Shown here in pieces: positions 52,329-63,097 of a stretch of 64,000 nucleotides of DNA. The translations under genes and the position numbers were made by a program. Source of the DNA: Myrmaecium sp. VS I D KN 1 (lineage: Eukaryota > Ascomycota > Dothideomycetes > Valsariales > Valsariaceae); NCBI GenBank assembly GCA_019775845.1, contig JADQAV010000020.1:1-64000 (forward strand), in the 5' to 3' direction. The notes beneath the pieces are model-generated. The model had not been told where the DNA came from. It made no database searches and saw nothing but the letters and a program-made list of their open reading frames with translations. How positions within the stretch are numbered: position 1 is the stretch's first letter; each line of letters opens with the position of its first letter.

Positions 52329-54443
52329 ATGTGCGGTATCTTCGCCTGTCATCAGTACGTTTCTTTTCCCTTTTCTACGCCCACTCACCTCCGGCGCAAT
52401 TCTTTGCGACACGCCACCAAGACACATATGCACAACTGATCACTGACGGATAATTGCGCAGGCACCCCGATGTGCAAAAATTCAAGCCGACGGCCCTGAA
52501 AATGGGCAAAGCGTACGTTCCAATCCCGAAGACCTGTCCGACGACCCTCCGCTGACTCCCAGAAAGCATCCGGCATCGTGGTCCCGATTGGAGTGAGTCA
52601 ATTGTCGAGCGAAGATAAGACGAAGGATAGTATACTGAGTCTTTCATAGGTGGCAACTTCATCGCCAACCACACCATTCTCGTCCACGAGCGTTTGAGCA
52701 TTGTCGGCGTTGGTACGTACAAATTGGATCGGGGGCCTTCGAGCGGCTGCTTACAATCGACCAGAGTCCGGCGCTCAGCCCTTGGTCAACGATGAGCAGA
52801 CCGTTGCTCTGGCCGTCAACGGCGAGATCTACAACCACCGTGTTCTCAGGAAATCCCTGAAGAACCCCTTCCACTTCAAGACACACTCCGACTGCGAGGT
52901 CATAATACCATTGGTATGTGGGCTGTCAAAGGTGTGAACTCGACAGGGTTGTTAACCGTGCGGCAGTACCTCGAACATGACATCGATGCGCCCAAGCACC
53001 TCGATGGCATGTTTTCTTTCGTTCTTCACGACAAGGCGCAGGACAGGATCATTGCGGCGAGGGATCCTATCGGTGTCATCTCCTTCTACATGGGCAGATC
53101 CAGCCAGACGCCCGGTGCCGTCTACTTTGCCTCCGAACTGAAGTGCCTGCACCCCGTTTGCGACGACATCATCTCTTTCCCTCCCGGCCACGTCTACGAC
53201 TCCAAGACCGACAAGCTGACGCAATACTACACGCCCCAGTGGCTCATCGAGCCCTCCAACGTCCCCACCAACCCTGTTAACTACAAGCAGCTGAGACAGA
53301 CCCTGGAGAAGGCCGTTAGGAAGCGATTGATGGCGGAGGTTCCTTTTGGTGTCCTTCTTTCCGGTGGTTTGGACTCCAGCTTGGTTGCTTCGATTGCACA
53401 GAGGGAGATCCAAAGGGTCAACGCCGAGGCTGCGAAGCAGAGCAAGACCCAGAATGATTCCAACGGCGACCTTGTCGGTATCGATGATGAGGACCACCTC
53501 TCTACTGTCCAAGTTCTTCCCCGCCTCCACTCCTTCTCCATTGGTCTTCCCAACGCCCCCGACTCCGCTGCCGCTGAGGAGGTCGCCAAGTTCCTCGGCA
53601 CCAAGCACTACAGCTTTACCTTCACCATCGAGGATGGCCTCAACGCTCTTTCCGATGTCATTTATCACCTCGAGACCTACGACGTTACCACCATTCGTGC
53701 CTCCACTCCTATGTTCTTGCTGAGCCGAAAGATCAAGGCTCTTGGCATCAAGATGGTGCTCTCCGGTGAGGGCAGCGACGAGATCTTTGGTGGTTACCTC
53801 TACTTCCACGCTGCTCCTGACAAGAAGGCCTTCCACGAGGAGACCATCCGCCGCATCAAGAACCTTCACTTGGCTGACTGCCTGCGTGCCAACAAGTCCA
53901 CTTGTGCTTGGGGTGTCGAGGCTCGTGTTCCCTTCTTGGACAAGCAGTTCCTCGACGTTGCCATGAACATCGACCCTACGGAGAAGATGATCACCAAGGA
54001 GCGCATCGAGAAGTACATCCTCCGTAAGGCCTTCGACACCACCGATGAGCCCGAGACCGCCCCCTATCTTCCGGACAAGATCCTTTGGAGACAGAAGGAG
54101 CAGTTCTCTGACGGTGTCGGATACGGATGGATTGACGCGCTCAAGGACAACGCTGAGCTCCACGTGACGGACGAGATGATGAAGAACCCGAAGCCTGAGT
54201 GGGGTGACGATATCCCGGATTCCAAGGAAGCGTGAGTGTTTCCCCTGCTGATGAACTCCACGAAAAACGTATACGCTGACCTTTTCCGCTTATAGGTACT
54301 GGTACCGGTGCATGTTCGACGAGCACTTCCCGCCGTACTGCGCCAAGACCGTCATGCGCTGGACCCCGACCTGGTCCAAGCAGACGGACCCCAGCGGTCG
54401 CGCGATCGCTATTCACGAGCAGGCTTACAAGGACAAGCAGTAA
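52329..54443 (+). CDS. ASN1: Asparagine synthetase (glutamine-hydrolysing), 575 aa, seven exons
   Basis: Makes asparagine from aspartate, ATP and glutamine in the cytosol. Exons are 52329-52354, 52462-52512, 52567-52592, 52650-52712, 52765-52913, 52967-54231 and 54296-54443. They sum to exactly 576 codons. Met1 is followed by Cys2 (MCGIFAC), the glutaminase nucleophile once Met is removed. The glutaminase domain shows splice-built [31 protein letters not shown] and SDCEVIIPL. The synthetase domain has the pyrophosphate loop SGGLDSS and [11 protein letters not shown], and the C-terminus carries [20 protein letters not shown]. Short exons crowd the 5' end, and the third requires an acceptor AAG four bases beyond a CAG. 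A TGAGTCA element upstream suggests general amino acid control. Confidence 0.97.
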
Positions 54444-55108
54444 GCGGGGAGAGAAGGTGGAGAAGGAAGGAAAATCCAGTGGGCTTTTTCAGATCTAACG
54501 TTTCAGGATAAACAAAAAGGAGTCCTCAGTCTATCGCAATGTGAAATGGCGTGTTTTCTTCGACAAGGATCTAGACGGATTTAGGCGGAGATCGTGTGTC
54601 TGCTGTTGGTGCGTTGCTCTTGTAGACTATTTTCACTTTCTGGAGCATGATAGAAAATTGGGAAAAAGCGTGACTGATTTGGATGATAACCGTGATTCTG
54701 TCTTTCAATAGAGCTCCTAAAGTATCAGGGGTCTGTTGTGCGATCGCCTCCACGTTTGCGTGCGGCCAACGAGTTGCCAGATTTAATGTACGTATATCTA
54801 GCCACGCCGGAGTACGTATGCGCTGCGGGAACCGGTCCTCCCGGGTTACGGGATGACGATGACTGAAGTTTTTGATTGCGCTTCGTTTTTCTCTTTTACT
54901 TTCATATGTTCCTATATTAGGAGCGAAGAAGCCCTCCCCTCAAAATCTTCCGTTCCCAGCCCTATCCATCCATCCCCATACGCCTTTTCTCTCTATCTCG
55001 AATATGTACAGCGAGGCCCAGGCGAGGAAGAAACGAGAACATAGTATACACAAACGACTCCGACCCTCTCAGCACGCGCACTTCCACACCTCACACTCCA
55101 CCAACACC
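54444..55108. other. Convergent 3' intergenic region, 665 bp
   Basis: Lies between asparagine synthetase (+) and mS23 (-). Mixed composition with T-rich parts. No further feature was supported. Confidence 0.5.
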
Positions 55109-55990
55109 CTAGCTGCGCGGCGCCGTCGACGTCGACGATGACGACGCAGCAGCAGCAGGAACCAACTCATCCTCGAGCTCCGCGGGAAGGGCGGCGGCGG
55201 CGGCCTCCTCATCCGCCGCCTCCTCGGCGGGGGCGCCGGAGTAGGCGGACTGGGTGCGGAGGCGGTCGGCGTCGATCTCGCGGCGGGCCCAGCGACGCCA
55301 GTCCTCCCAGGCCTGGTCCTCGAGCTGCATGCCGACGTCGATGGCGGAGGCGCCGAAGCAGGCGCCGACGTGGAGGGCCTCCTCGCGGGCGACGCGCCGG
55401 GCGACGTCCTCGAGGAAGCGGTGGTGGTAGAACTCCTTGCGGGCCTGGTCGTAGGCGGCGGGCTTGGAGAGGCCGTCGTGGGTTTGGAGGTAGAGTTGGC
55501 GTTGGACGACGCTGCGGGGCGGAGAGGGAGGGGGTTAGTGATGTGTTTTTTGCGGAGGGGGACACTTCTTTCTTTTCTTGTGTAGGCGGAACGCTTGAAG
55601 CGGGGTTGTTGTGTCCTACCTTTCACCGTCCAACCGCTTGCCCTTCTGCACGATGGAACTCCAGTTGTACTTGGTCCCGTTGAGGCCGTCGTCCTCGAGG
55701 ATCATGCGGGGCCGCGCGAGCTCCCACGGGTGGTCGCCGAAGAACTCCTCGCGCAGCTGGTCTTCCGGGTAGGTGAGCCGGATGGGCTGGAACATCTTGC
55801 TGCGCTTGCGGACGGCCTTGCGGGCGGCGACTTGGGGGTTCGGCGGCTGCAGCGGTCGCTGGAGGACCTGGCTGGGCGGGATGGTGCCGACGATCTCGTA
55901 CCAGGGAGGCTGCTGGGCGATGCGCTTGGTTTGGAGCATCAGGGTTGCGGTCTGGTGCACCCGCTGGGCGCTGAGGTCGTAGCGGCCCAT
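55109..55990 (-). CDS. RSM25: Mitochondrial small ribosomal subunit protein mS23 (Rsm25-like), 257 aa
   Basis: A component of the mitochondrial small ribosomal subunit. Exon 1 is 55620-55990 and exon 2 is 55109-55511, with a 108-bp intron that closes a Ser codon (LDGE-SVVQRQ). Family landmarks in order are MGRYDLSAQRVHQTATLML, PPWYEIVGTIPPSQVLQRP, KMFQPIRLTYPEDQLREEFF with GDHPWELARPRMILE, YNWSSIVQKGKRLDGESVV and AAYDQARKEFYHHRFLEDVA with RRVAREEALHVGACFG. The length is normal for the fungal protein. The C-terminal 60 residues are Ala/Glu-rich, then Ser-rich, and probably disordered. It is head-to-head with the PPR-like gene across 454 bp. Confidence 0.93.
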
Positions 55991-56444
55991 GGTGGGAGGC
56001 TTGTGAAGAGGCCGCTGAGGCTGACTGGGGGGTGGGGGGAGGCGGATCTGCGGATGCGGAGGTTCGGAGGTGATTCAATTGCTTGAGGCGGGTCTGAGTG
56101 AGCGGATGGGCCGGCAGTGAGCCGGCTGTAGGGTGTTGGGCGGAGGGTTGTGCGGGCGGGAGGTCGGCCGTCTATGAAAAGTGAAGTTCGGCGAGGGAGT
56201 CGGAGATTGCCAAGAACCCTTCACAATCCTTATGCCTGACATGTCAGGCGCCAAAGGATAGCTTCCCCGTACTTGTGCCTCAGCACGAAGCTACCCATCG
56301 CCACAGCGAATGGTAGCCCCATCTTTGTAAACCCACACGGGACCTCTCTCCACATCCCCACAGCCGCTACCACCCCCTCAATTGCCGGCGCGCCCAAAGA
56401 TCACCGGTAACAGAGCTTCCCCAGGTCACGATGCACTGCATTCC
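55991..56444. promoter_or_regulatory. Bidirectional promoter region, mS23 / PPR-like gene, 454 bp
   Basis: The start codons of two probable mitochondrial gene-expression proteins are 454 bp apart and point away from each other. ATG-to-ATG space is short enough for one shared regulatory region. The segment is GC-rich on the left and C/A-rich on the right. A direct ACATGTCAGGC-type palindromic stretch (TGACATGTCA near 56237-56246) lies in it. Confidence 0.5.
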
Positions 56445-58775
56445 ATGTCCCTCCTCGGTGTCCTCGACAGGCCAAACTGCCTCCGTGTCTCTCATGTAGG
56501 GTCTCGGTCACTGCTGGCATTTCTCTGTCCAGCCCTGCAATCTTGCCCCCTTAGCCGCCGACAGCAAGGCCCGCGATGCGCGCTCCATCAGCGTCGAAGC
56601 AGCGGGAGACCTGCTCACCCGAAACCCGCAACGCTGTCGCCGCGGCTGATTCACAACGCCTTCATTGCCGCGCTGGTTCGCGCCGGATCATGCCAGCAGC
56701 ATGTGAACCAATTCTCGGCGTGGTCGATTCCTCCGCATTCGTCCACCCGCCATAATACCGCCGGGCGGAAAAGAGCTGTTGGGGGTTATGAGGCGCGGCG
56801 AGGATACAGAACAAAAGAGACGTTTTTAACAGCTGCAGAAGCGGCGGAAATCAGTCGAGAGGAGTACAAAGGTCTGCTGGACTATTACGGCGGATGGAAG
56901 GCAGGACCGCAGAACAAGCGTCCGAAACCCAATCCTCCACCACCCCCAGAAGAACCGGAGCAGTCGAAGCAGCTGATGAAGTCGCATAAACCATTGCCAC
57001 CGCGGGACGAGTTTGAACAGCATGCCATTCAAGAACTTAGGCGGCTCCTCGAGGATCCGCGGTCCACACACTCTGCCGTTTTCGCTACTTACAAAAGCAT
57101 TTCCTTCCCGCGAGTCTCCTACCTCTCCTTGCGAACGATCCGAAAGCTTCTCAGGTTCATGACGGTGGTGGAGAAGAAGGATGAGACGACGCAGATCCGC
57201 TATCTCAGCATCATGGACGATATGAAGGCCGCGGGGATCCCGATGAACACTGCGGAATGGTCGACAGCCATATACTTTGCCGGTCGCTGCTTGGAACGGG
57301 TCACATCTGCAGAGGTGCAAAGCGCGCTCTACATCTGGCGGCAAATGGAGCAAGAGGCCGGCGTCATGGCAACGAACGTTACTATGAACATTCTCTTTGA
57401 CATTGCCATCAAGGCACACAAATTCGCCCTTGCCGAAAGGATCGTGAAGGAGATGTCTGAGCGCAAGCACTACTTCGATCGCTTCTTCCGAGTGAGCCAG
57501 ATCTACTATCTCGGCATCAAAGGCGATGGGGAAGGCATCCGCAGGGTGTACAAGCGGCTGGTCGACGACGGCGAAATCGTCGATACCGTCGTCCTCAATT
57601 GCGTCCTCCTCTCTCTCCTCCGCTCCAGCGAGCCCACCGCCGCCGAGCTTCTCTTCGCCCGCATGAAGCGCATGCACGTGGAAAAGTCTCGTGAAGCCGC
57701 CTCCACAATCCCCTCACCTGATCCGGATCTCGGAAAGTTCAGCTCCGCGTCAGAACAACCCTTCTCCTCTTCCAACCCCGAGTCCGACTCGCGTCTCTCC
57801 CCCCACTTACCTCCCAACCACTGGCTTGCCCGCCGTGCGCTCGGCCGCCTCCTCTCCCGTGTGACCCGCAACCGGCACCGCACCCCCGCGCTCGCCCGGC
57901 GGTACGAGCACCTCCGCGTCGTCTCCCCGATCGCGCCCGACCTGATCACCTTCACCACCCTCATCACCTACCACGCCCTCCGCTCCGGCAACCTCTACCG
58001 CGTCGTCGAGCTGCTCGAGGAGCAGCAAGTCGACTGGGGCATCCCCCTCGCCCTCCGCAGCTGGGAGGCCGTCTTCCGCGGCTTCCGCGCCCACGGCGGC
58101 GTCCGGTACTCCATGTGGACCCCCTCCATCCTCGAGGCCGTCTGGAAAGCCCTCGAAGAATGGCTCCAAAAAGGCGGCGAAGCCGCCCCGCCGCCAGCGC
58201 ACGCCAAGTACCGCCCGCCGCCACCTCCTCCGCCGCCGCCGAAGCCCAGCGACTGGGGCTGGTCCGGCGTCGACGCCGACGGCGAAGTCCGTCCGCTCCC
58301 CACCCGGGCTCCCACCTCCGCACAACAACCCATCATCGACGGGGACCCGGACCCCCTCCCCTCCATGCTCGCCCTCGACACCTTGGACCCGGACCCCACC
58401 CCGCAAGCCCCGCACGCCGACCCGGCCATCGACCCGGCCACGCACCCGCTTCCGCCTCCGCCCCCGCCTCCTCCGCCGCCGCGGCGGAGCTCGTATTTCT
58501 CGCCCTCGGCGCGGGTGGCGGCGCCGGTGCCGCCTCCGCCGCCTCCACTGCCCCCACCGCCTCCGCCGCCGGCGCCGGCGCGTCTGGGGCTGGCGACGAC
58601 GAAGACGGTGCTGTTGGCGTTTGCCCGGGTGGCGGGGCCGGAGCGCGCCGTGGCGGTGTGGGGGGGCATTGAGGAGCGCTGGTGGTGTGGTGATGAGGAG
58701 GAGAGGGAGGAGGTTGTGCGGTTGTTGGGGGATGTGTTGCAGCAGGGTGGTGGTGTTGGTGGTGGTGGGGGGTGA
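56445..58775 (+). CDS. PPR-like protein, probably mitochondrial, 776 aa
   Basis: A single-exon gene. The ATG at 56445 (TTCCATGTCC) is chosen because the upstream frame has no ATG. The N-terminal 110 residues are rich in Arg, Ser and Leu with almost no acids (RVSHVGSRSLLAFLCPALQS), consistent with a mitochondrial presequence. Residues 195-420 are helical repeats of pentatricopeptide type: RYLSIMDDMKAAGIPMNTAE, IWRQMEQEAGVMATNVTMNI with LFDIAIKAHKFALAERIVKE, and VLNCVLLSLLRSSEPTAAEL. Another unit lies near 57930-58080 (PDLITFTTLITYHALRSGN). The C-terminal part carries three long polyproline runs of 9-12 residues, then an Ala-rich helix (LGLATTKTVLLAFARVAGP). Fungal PPR proteins act on mitochondrial RNA, and the RNA target here is unknown. 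The divergent mS23 neighbour fits a mitochondrial role. Confidence 0.78.
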   Translation: MSLLGVLDRPNCLRVSHVGSRSLLAFLCPALQSCPLSRRQQGPRCALHQRRSSGRPAHPKPATLSPRLIHNAFIAALVRAGSCQQHVNQFSAWSIPPHSSTRHNTAGRKRAVGGYEARRGYRTKETFLTAAEAAEISREEYKGLLDYYGGWKAGPQNKRPKPNPPPPPEEPEQSKQLMKSHKPLPPRDEFEQHAIQELRRLLEDPRSTHSAVFATYKSISFPRVSYLSLRTIRKLLRFMTVVEKKDETTQIRYLSIMDDMKAAGIPMNTAEWSTAIYFAGRCLERVTSAEVQSALYIWRQMEQEAGVMATNVTMNILFDIAIKAHKFALAERIVKEMSERKHYFDRFFRVSQIYYLGIKGDGEGIRRVYKRLVDDGEIVDTVVLNCVLLSLLRSSEPTAAELLFARMKRMHVEKSREAASTIPSPDPDLGKFSSASEQPFSSSNPESDSRLSPHLPPNHWLARRALGRLLSRVTRNRHRTPALARRYEHLRVVSPIAPDLITFTTLITYHALRSGNLYRVVELLEEQQVDWGIPLALRSWEAVFRGFRAHGGVRYSMWTPSILEAVWKALEEWLQKGGEAAPPPAHAKYRPPPPPPPPPKPSDWGWSGVDADGEVRPLPTRAPTSAQQPIIDGDPDPLPSMLALDTLDPDPTPQAPHADPAIDPATHPLPPPPPPPPPPRRSSYFSPSARVAAPVPPPPPPLPPPPPPPAPARLGLATTKTVLLAFARVAGPERAVAVWGGIEERWWCGDEEEREEVVRLLGDVLQQGGGVGGGGG

Positions 58776-59764
58776 GGTGGAAGGGGGTGGGGGTGGTGGG
58801 GGGGAGCTCGTGCTGGTGGGGGGTTGGACTGCGTTGGGTGAGACGGCTGCTGTACTATATGTGTATATGAATGTATAAATATCCTTTGATTTAGCCTGAG
58901 AGAAAGGAACAAGCGCTGTTAGAAAGGCGGCGGTATGTATACCCACGGCGGCATCAACGACGGGAGCGTTCACACTGGGTGCGTAAAAACTGTGTTATCC
59001 TGCCTGACATTCTTTTACGGAAGGAGGGGAGAGGGACTGCTCGTTGTGCTTTCTCAAAGCGGATCTGGGTATTCCCCCCGCACACACATATATACATACA
59101 AACGCGTGCGCGAAATGGCGAGATCGTATATTCTTATCCGTTCTTCATCTATCCATCCCCCATCCTCCATTTATCGTCGTCGTCTGATACTTCGTCTGAT
59201 ACTTCGTCTGCTTGCCTACGATCATCACATCCGTTCTGTACTGGACGTACAGTATCATCTTTCTGTTGCCAGCGATGCTAGGGATGGCAGCGATGCCGGC
59301 GAGTTCGACGGCATCCAGCCCAGACGACCTCCGACGTGACCTCCTTCCTTTCTCTCCGCCACCAGCGCACGGCATGGCATGGCACGGCGCAGCATCGTAC
59401 TACAGTATCCTCCTAAGAGGCGTTGAGAAACCAAAGTCCAAACCGACCAGCCAACGGACCACGTAGAGACATATGGAAGACCCCCAACAGAAACAAAAAA
59501 AAGAGGCAGCATCACAACCACACAAAGAAGAGGGAAAAGAGAAGAGGAAGAAAAGGATGGAGAAGATGGAAAAAGAGAAAACAATTTTTCCCACCACCAC
59601 CACGACCACTACTAGTACTACCACACGACGGTGGAATGATAAAATGAAGAATCTTCGCAGAATGCGCGAGAGAAAAACGCAACTCAAAAGAACATAAGAA
59701 AAAGGTAAGAGACAAAAAAAAACCCCTCACGCATAGCCAAAGCCAGGCAGGGCACGCAAATCAG
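58776..59764. other. Convergent 3' intergenic region, 989 bp
   Basis: Lies between the PPR-like gene (+) and the kelch gene (-). G-rich at the left end, A/G-rich at the right (59510-59720). Contains a short direct repeat CTGATACTTCGT (about 59186-59210). No gene supported. Confidence 0.5.
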
Positions 59765-62700
59765 CTACACACTAACCACCCTCCCCCCCTTCCCCCTACT
59801 CTCTCTACTCCGCACACTCCGCACACTCCCCGCACTCCGCCCACTCCCCACCCTCTCCACCCCCCCGGCCACCACGCCCACCACACCCGCCGTACTCGCC
59901 CCACTCACCTTCCGACTGCCCGCCTCGCTCGAGCGCACGCTGCTCACCTCCGCGTTCACCACGCGGAGCCGCTGCCGCGGCACCGTGAACAGCACCTGCA
60001 CCACGCGATCCTCCGCCGCGCGCTCCACGTCCCACTCCGCCTCGCCGCCGTCCTCGGCCTCGTCGGCGGCGAGGAGGCCGTGTCGTTCCCGCTCCTTCTC
60101 CGTGGCGCAGGAGGCGGAGGCGGAGGCGGAGGCGGACGGGCTGGGCACGCCCCAGTCGTCCCCGCTGCGCGGCCGCCCGTGCCGCCCGTGCGGGTCGAGC
60201 AGCATGCGCATCGGGTCGTCGTCGTCGTGCGTCCAGTCGCGCTTGCCGCGGCGTTCGCGGAGGAAGCTGGCGTCGCTGACGGCGCGGCGGGGGGACGCGG
60301 CCTTGGCGGAGCTGGCGGCGATGGCGGCGATGGCGGCGGAGCTGGCGGGGAGGAGGGGTTGGTAGGCGGTCGCGGCGGCGGCGCTGGAGGCGTCCTTGCG
60401 GTCCCCTGGGGAGACGCGGCCGAGCCAGCCGGTGCCGAAGCCGTAGGCGGTCGCTTTGCCCGCCGCGCCGGACACGCTGCGGCTCAGCGCCCGCCGGACG
60501 GAGCCGAGGAAGCCGGTGCGGGCGGTGCCGGTGGTGGGAGGGCCGCGCGGGGCGGGCGCGGCCACGTTGCCGGGCGTCGAGATGGCGGTGCCGATGGTGG
60601 AGGTGGAGGGGTGGGCGCGGTGGGCGGACGGACGCACCGGCCGGCGGGGGATGATGTGCATTCCGCTGCTCGCCGGCGTCGGCGCCGCCCCGTTGACGAA
60701 GTGGTCGTGTTGCTCGAACTGCAGAACGTCGAAGCCAGGAGCGGTGGCGTGGGGGGCGGGCAGGAAGAGCCGGTCCGGGGACAGGGTGCGGCGGGCGGTG
60801 CTGGTGCTGGTTGCAGGGCCTGCGCTGGTGGTGGCGGCGGAGGAGATGCTGGGGTGGTTGCGGCGCGCGGTCGCGGCCGCTTCCCAGGGCGTCAGCGAGG
60901 ACGTGGACGTGTAGCCGGACGGGTTGGCGGAGACCGGGTTCGGCGACGGCACCCGGTTCTCCTTGTAGTAGGCCAGGCTGTTGAGGAAGGCGGTGACGCT
61001 GGAGTTGCCCGACTTGGCGGAGGAGGAGGCGGTGATGTAGCTGCGTTCGGACAGGTTGCTGTCGGTGCGGTCGGACGAGGGGACGGTGGCGGTGCCGGCG
61101 AGGCTGGCGCTGTAGTTCGAGGACGGGCCGGAGGACAGGTTGGAGGAGAGCTTGGAGGGCGAGAGCCGGCCGCCGGCGCCGCGGATAAGGTCGTGGTTCA
61201 GCAGCGCGTCCGCCGCCTTCTGCCAGTCATGCTGCCAGCCACGCATCTCCAGGTTGCGCGATTCCGCCGGGGACGAGGGGTCGGACGGTTGCCGATAGGG
61301 GTCGCTGAAGGGGTTCGAGTGGCGCGGATTGCTGTGCGGAGACGCCGGGTCACGGAAGGGATCCAGCAGCGGAGCGGAGGTGCCCGCCTTCTCGTCGTAC
61401 TCCTCCCGCTCATCGATCGGGTGGATGCCGCCCGCGCCGGGAGCGAGTTGATACGCGCCCCGGGCCGGACGACGAAGGCCTCGGGTCGGACTCGGATTCT
61501 CGACGTGATAGCCGGACCGCTCGGCCTCCTGGACACGGTTCCAGGTCTGCTGCACGAAGCCGTCGCTGAAGCTGCTATGCTGGCTCTGTGAGCGCAGAAG
61601 CCCCGACACGTTGCTCTCGGTGAAGCGATGAGTGCTGTATGTGAGCGCGGCGAGCTGCTTTTCACGTTCGTCGCGCTGGACCTCGAGTCGCTTCTTGTAC
61701 CAGAAGTAGAAGAAAAGCAGGCCTACGACAGCCGAGCAGCCCACCGTGAGACCGACGGCAAGGCCTGCTTTCTGTGAGGTCTTCGAAAGCGGTCCGGAGG
61801 AGCCGCTGCTGGATGAGGATGATGTCGAGGACGAGGGAACAACATACTCCTCCACCCAGGAACCGGAAGTGATATTCAGAAAGAGCGTGTCCGTGCTCGC
61901 GGTAGCCGAACGTCTCCTCAATCTCGAGCTGGAAGACGCCGAAATCTCGTATCCTCCCGCGATCATCATCACATCGCCAGGAAGCATAGCCGCGGCATGT
62001 CCGTAGATGCCATTACCATCGCTCAAATACTTGCCCGTGGTCGAGGGCGCCGTCCACCGCCATTCGCCCTCGCCGCCGTACGCCTCGCCGATGTGCATGA
62101 TGGCCAGCTGCGGAGAGGCCGGGGTGTCGACGTCGCCGACCCAGCCGCCAAACACCACGATCTTGGTGCCGTCCGAGGTAAGCACGGCGGTGTGGCCGGA
62201 TCGCGGATCCACGCTCGTCACCGCGCTGCGCACGGCCAGTTCCGACTGCTCGGCGGCAGGTTGCTCGACCGACACGAAGGTCCAGCCCTGCTGCGGGAGG
62301 GAAAAGATGGCGACCTGGGACATGTTGATGAAGGCCTGGGCGGTGTGGCCGCCGATGAGGACGGCATCTTGCTGCTGGGTCTCCGTTCCGTCGGACTCGT
62401 TGGTATACGTCGGCAGCAGCGGGGTGAGCGTGAAGCCGGCCTCCGCGACCGGTGGTCCGCGGCTGTCTGAGATACCCAAGGTGTATCCGCTTCCCGCGGC
62501 CGGATCCATGGTCAGCATCATGTTGGAGTAATTCGCCGCGGACTGCGTGTCGTTTCCGGACCCGTACGGGCACATGCCGCCGAAGAAGTACAGGGTCGTC
62601 GTCGTCGTGTTGCCCTCCACGTCGCTGGAGAAGGGCCACCCTTGACTGAGGTAGGTTGCTCCGGCCATGCTCGTGCCGTCCGCGTCCTCCGCGATCGACA

Positions 62701-63097
62701 CCGACTCTTGCACCCAGCTGTTCTTCTCATCCGCATCCTCGCTGGGCGTGTAGCGCCAGACGTTCCCGTCGGCGGCCTCCCCGCATTCGCCCGTGTAGAC
62801 GGTGATGTTCCCATACCGATCGATCACCGGCGTGAAAGGGATCGAGGTCGTGTCCGAGAGGAAGGGTAGGGTGTCAAATAGTGAGGTGTAGTTCGTGCTC
62901 CCTGAGGAGGTGTCGAGGGTGTCGAGACGGAACTGCGTGGAGGAAGAGGAGGTGGCTGGACGGAACACATATCGCACTGTGCTGTCCGATGTCTGCTGGA
63001 GGATGCGGGCAGGGTTGTAAGGGAGTTGGGCGACGGCGGAGGTCGCATGGAAGGCCAGCAGGCCCCATGTCACCGGCCGTCGATGGGTCGCGCGCAT
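59765..63097 (-). CDS. Kelch-type beta-propeller membrane protein, single-pass type I, 1110 aa
   Basis: A single-exon gene. Residues 1-23 (VTWGLLAFHATSAVAQ) are a signal peptide. Residues 24-440 resemble the extracellular kelch/galactose-oxidase-like propeller of filamentous fungi: LYFFGGMCPYGSGNDTQS, DAVLIGGHTAQAFINMSQ, RSGHTAVLTSDGTKIVVFGG with WVG, and GIYGHAAAMLPGDVMMIAGG carry the GG and HTA/HAA blade motifs, with several N-glycosylation sequons. A Ser-rich stalk precedes one membrane helix near residues 446-470 (GLAVGLTVGCSAVVGLLFFY) followed by WYKKRLE. The remaining 640 residues are cytosolic, disordered and Ser/Pro/Ala-rich, with RRALSRSVS and similar basic motifs. The final 80 residues are Val/Arg/Gly-rich (VVQVLFTVPRQRLRVVNAEV). 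The layout suggests a surface sensor or wall-linked receptor, which is inference. Confidence 0.85.
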   Translation of the reverse strand: MRATHRRPVTWGLLAFHATSAVAQLPYNPARILQQTSDSTVRYVFRPATSSSSTQFRLDTLDTSSGSTNYTSLFDTLPFLSDTTSIPFTPVIDRYGNITVYTGECGEAADGNVWRYTPSEDADEKNSWVQESVSIAEDADGTSMAGATYLSQGWPFSSDVEGNTTTTTLYFFGGMCPYGSGNDTQSAANYSNMMLTMDPAAGSGYTLGISDSRGPPVAEAGFTLTPLLPTYTNESDGTETQQQDAVLIGGHTAQAFINMSQVAIFSLPQQGWTFVSVEQPAAEQSELAVRSAVTSVDPRSGHTAVLTSDGTKIVVFGGWVGDVDTPASPQLAIMHIGEAYGGEGEWRWTAPSTTGKYLSDGNGIYGHAAAMLPGDVMMIAGGYEISASSSSRLRRRSATASTDTLFLNITSGSWVEEYVVPSSSTSSSSSSGSSGPLSKTSQKAGLAVGLTVGCSAVVGLLFFYFWYKKRLEVQRDEREKQLAALTYSTHRFTESNVSGLLRSQSQHSSFSDGFVQQTWNRVQEAERSGYHVENPSPTRGLRRPARGAYQLAPGAGGIHPIDEREEYDEKAGTSAPLLDPFRDPASPHSNPRHSNPFSDPYRQPSDPSSPAESRNLEMRGWQHDWQKAADALLNHDLIRGAGGRLSPSKLSSNLSSGPSSNYSASLAGTATVPSSDRTDSNLSERSYITASSSAKSGNSSVTAFLNSLAYYKENRVPSPNPVSANPSGYTSTSSLTPWEAAATARRNHPSISSAATTSAGPATSTSTARRTLSPDRLFLPAPHATAPGFDVLQFEQHDHFVNGAAPTPASSGMHIIPRRPVRPSAHRAHPSTSTIGTAISTPGNVAAPAPRGPPTTGTARTGFLGSVRRALSRSVSGAAGKATAYGFGTGWLGRVSPGDRKDASSAAAATAYQPLLPASSAAIAAIAASSAKAASPRRAVSDASFLRERRGKRDWTHDDDDPMRMLLDPHGRHGRPRSGDDWGVPSPSASASASASCATEKERERHGLLAADEAEDGGEAEWDVERAAEDRVVQVLFTVPRQRLRVVNAEVSSVRSSEAGSRKVSGASTAGVVGVVAGGVERVGSGRSAGSVRSVRSRESRGKGGRVVSV

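Noticed and set aside
52952-54163. 403-codon open frame antisense to asparagine synthetase
   Set aside because: Same cause as at MET6: biased codons in a conserved, probably well-expressed gene.
60080-61591. 503-codon open frame antisense to the kelch gene
   Set aside because: Gly/Ala/Val-rich shadow over the low-complexity tail of a clear minus-strand gene.
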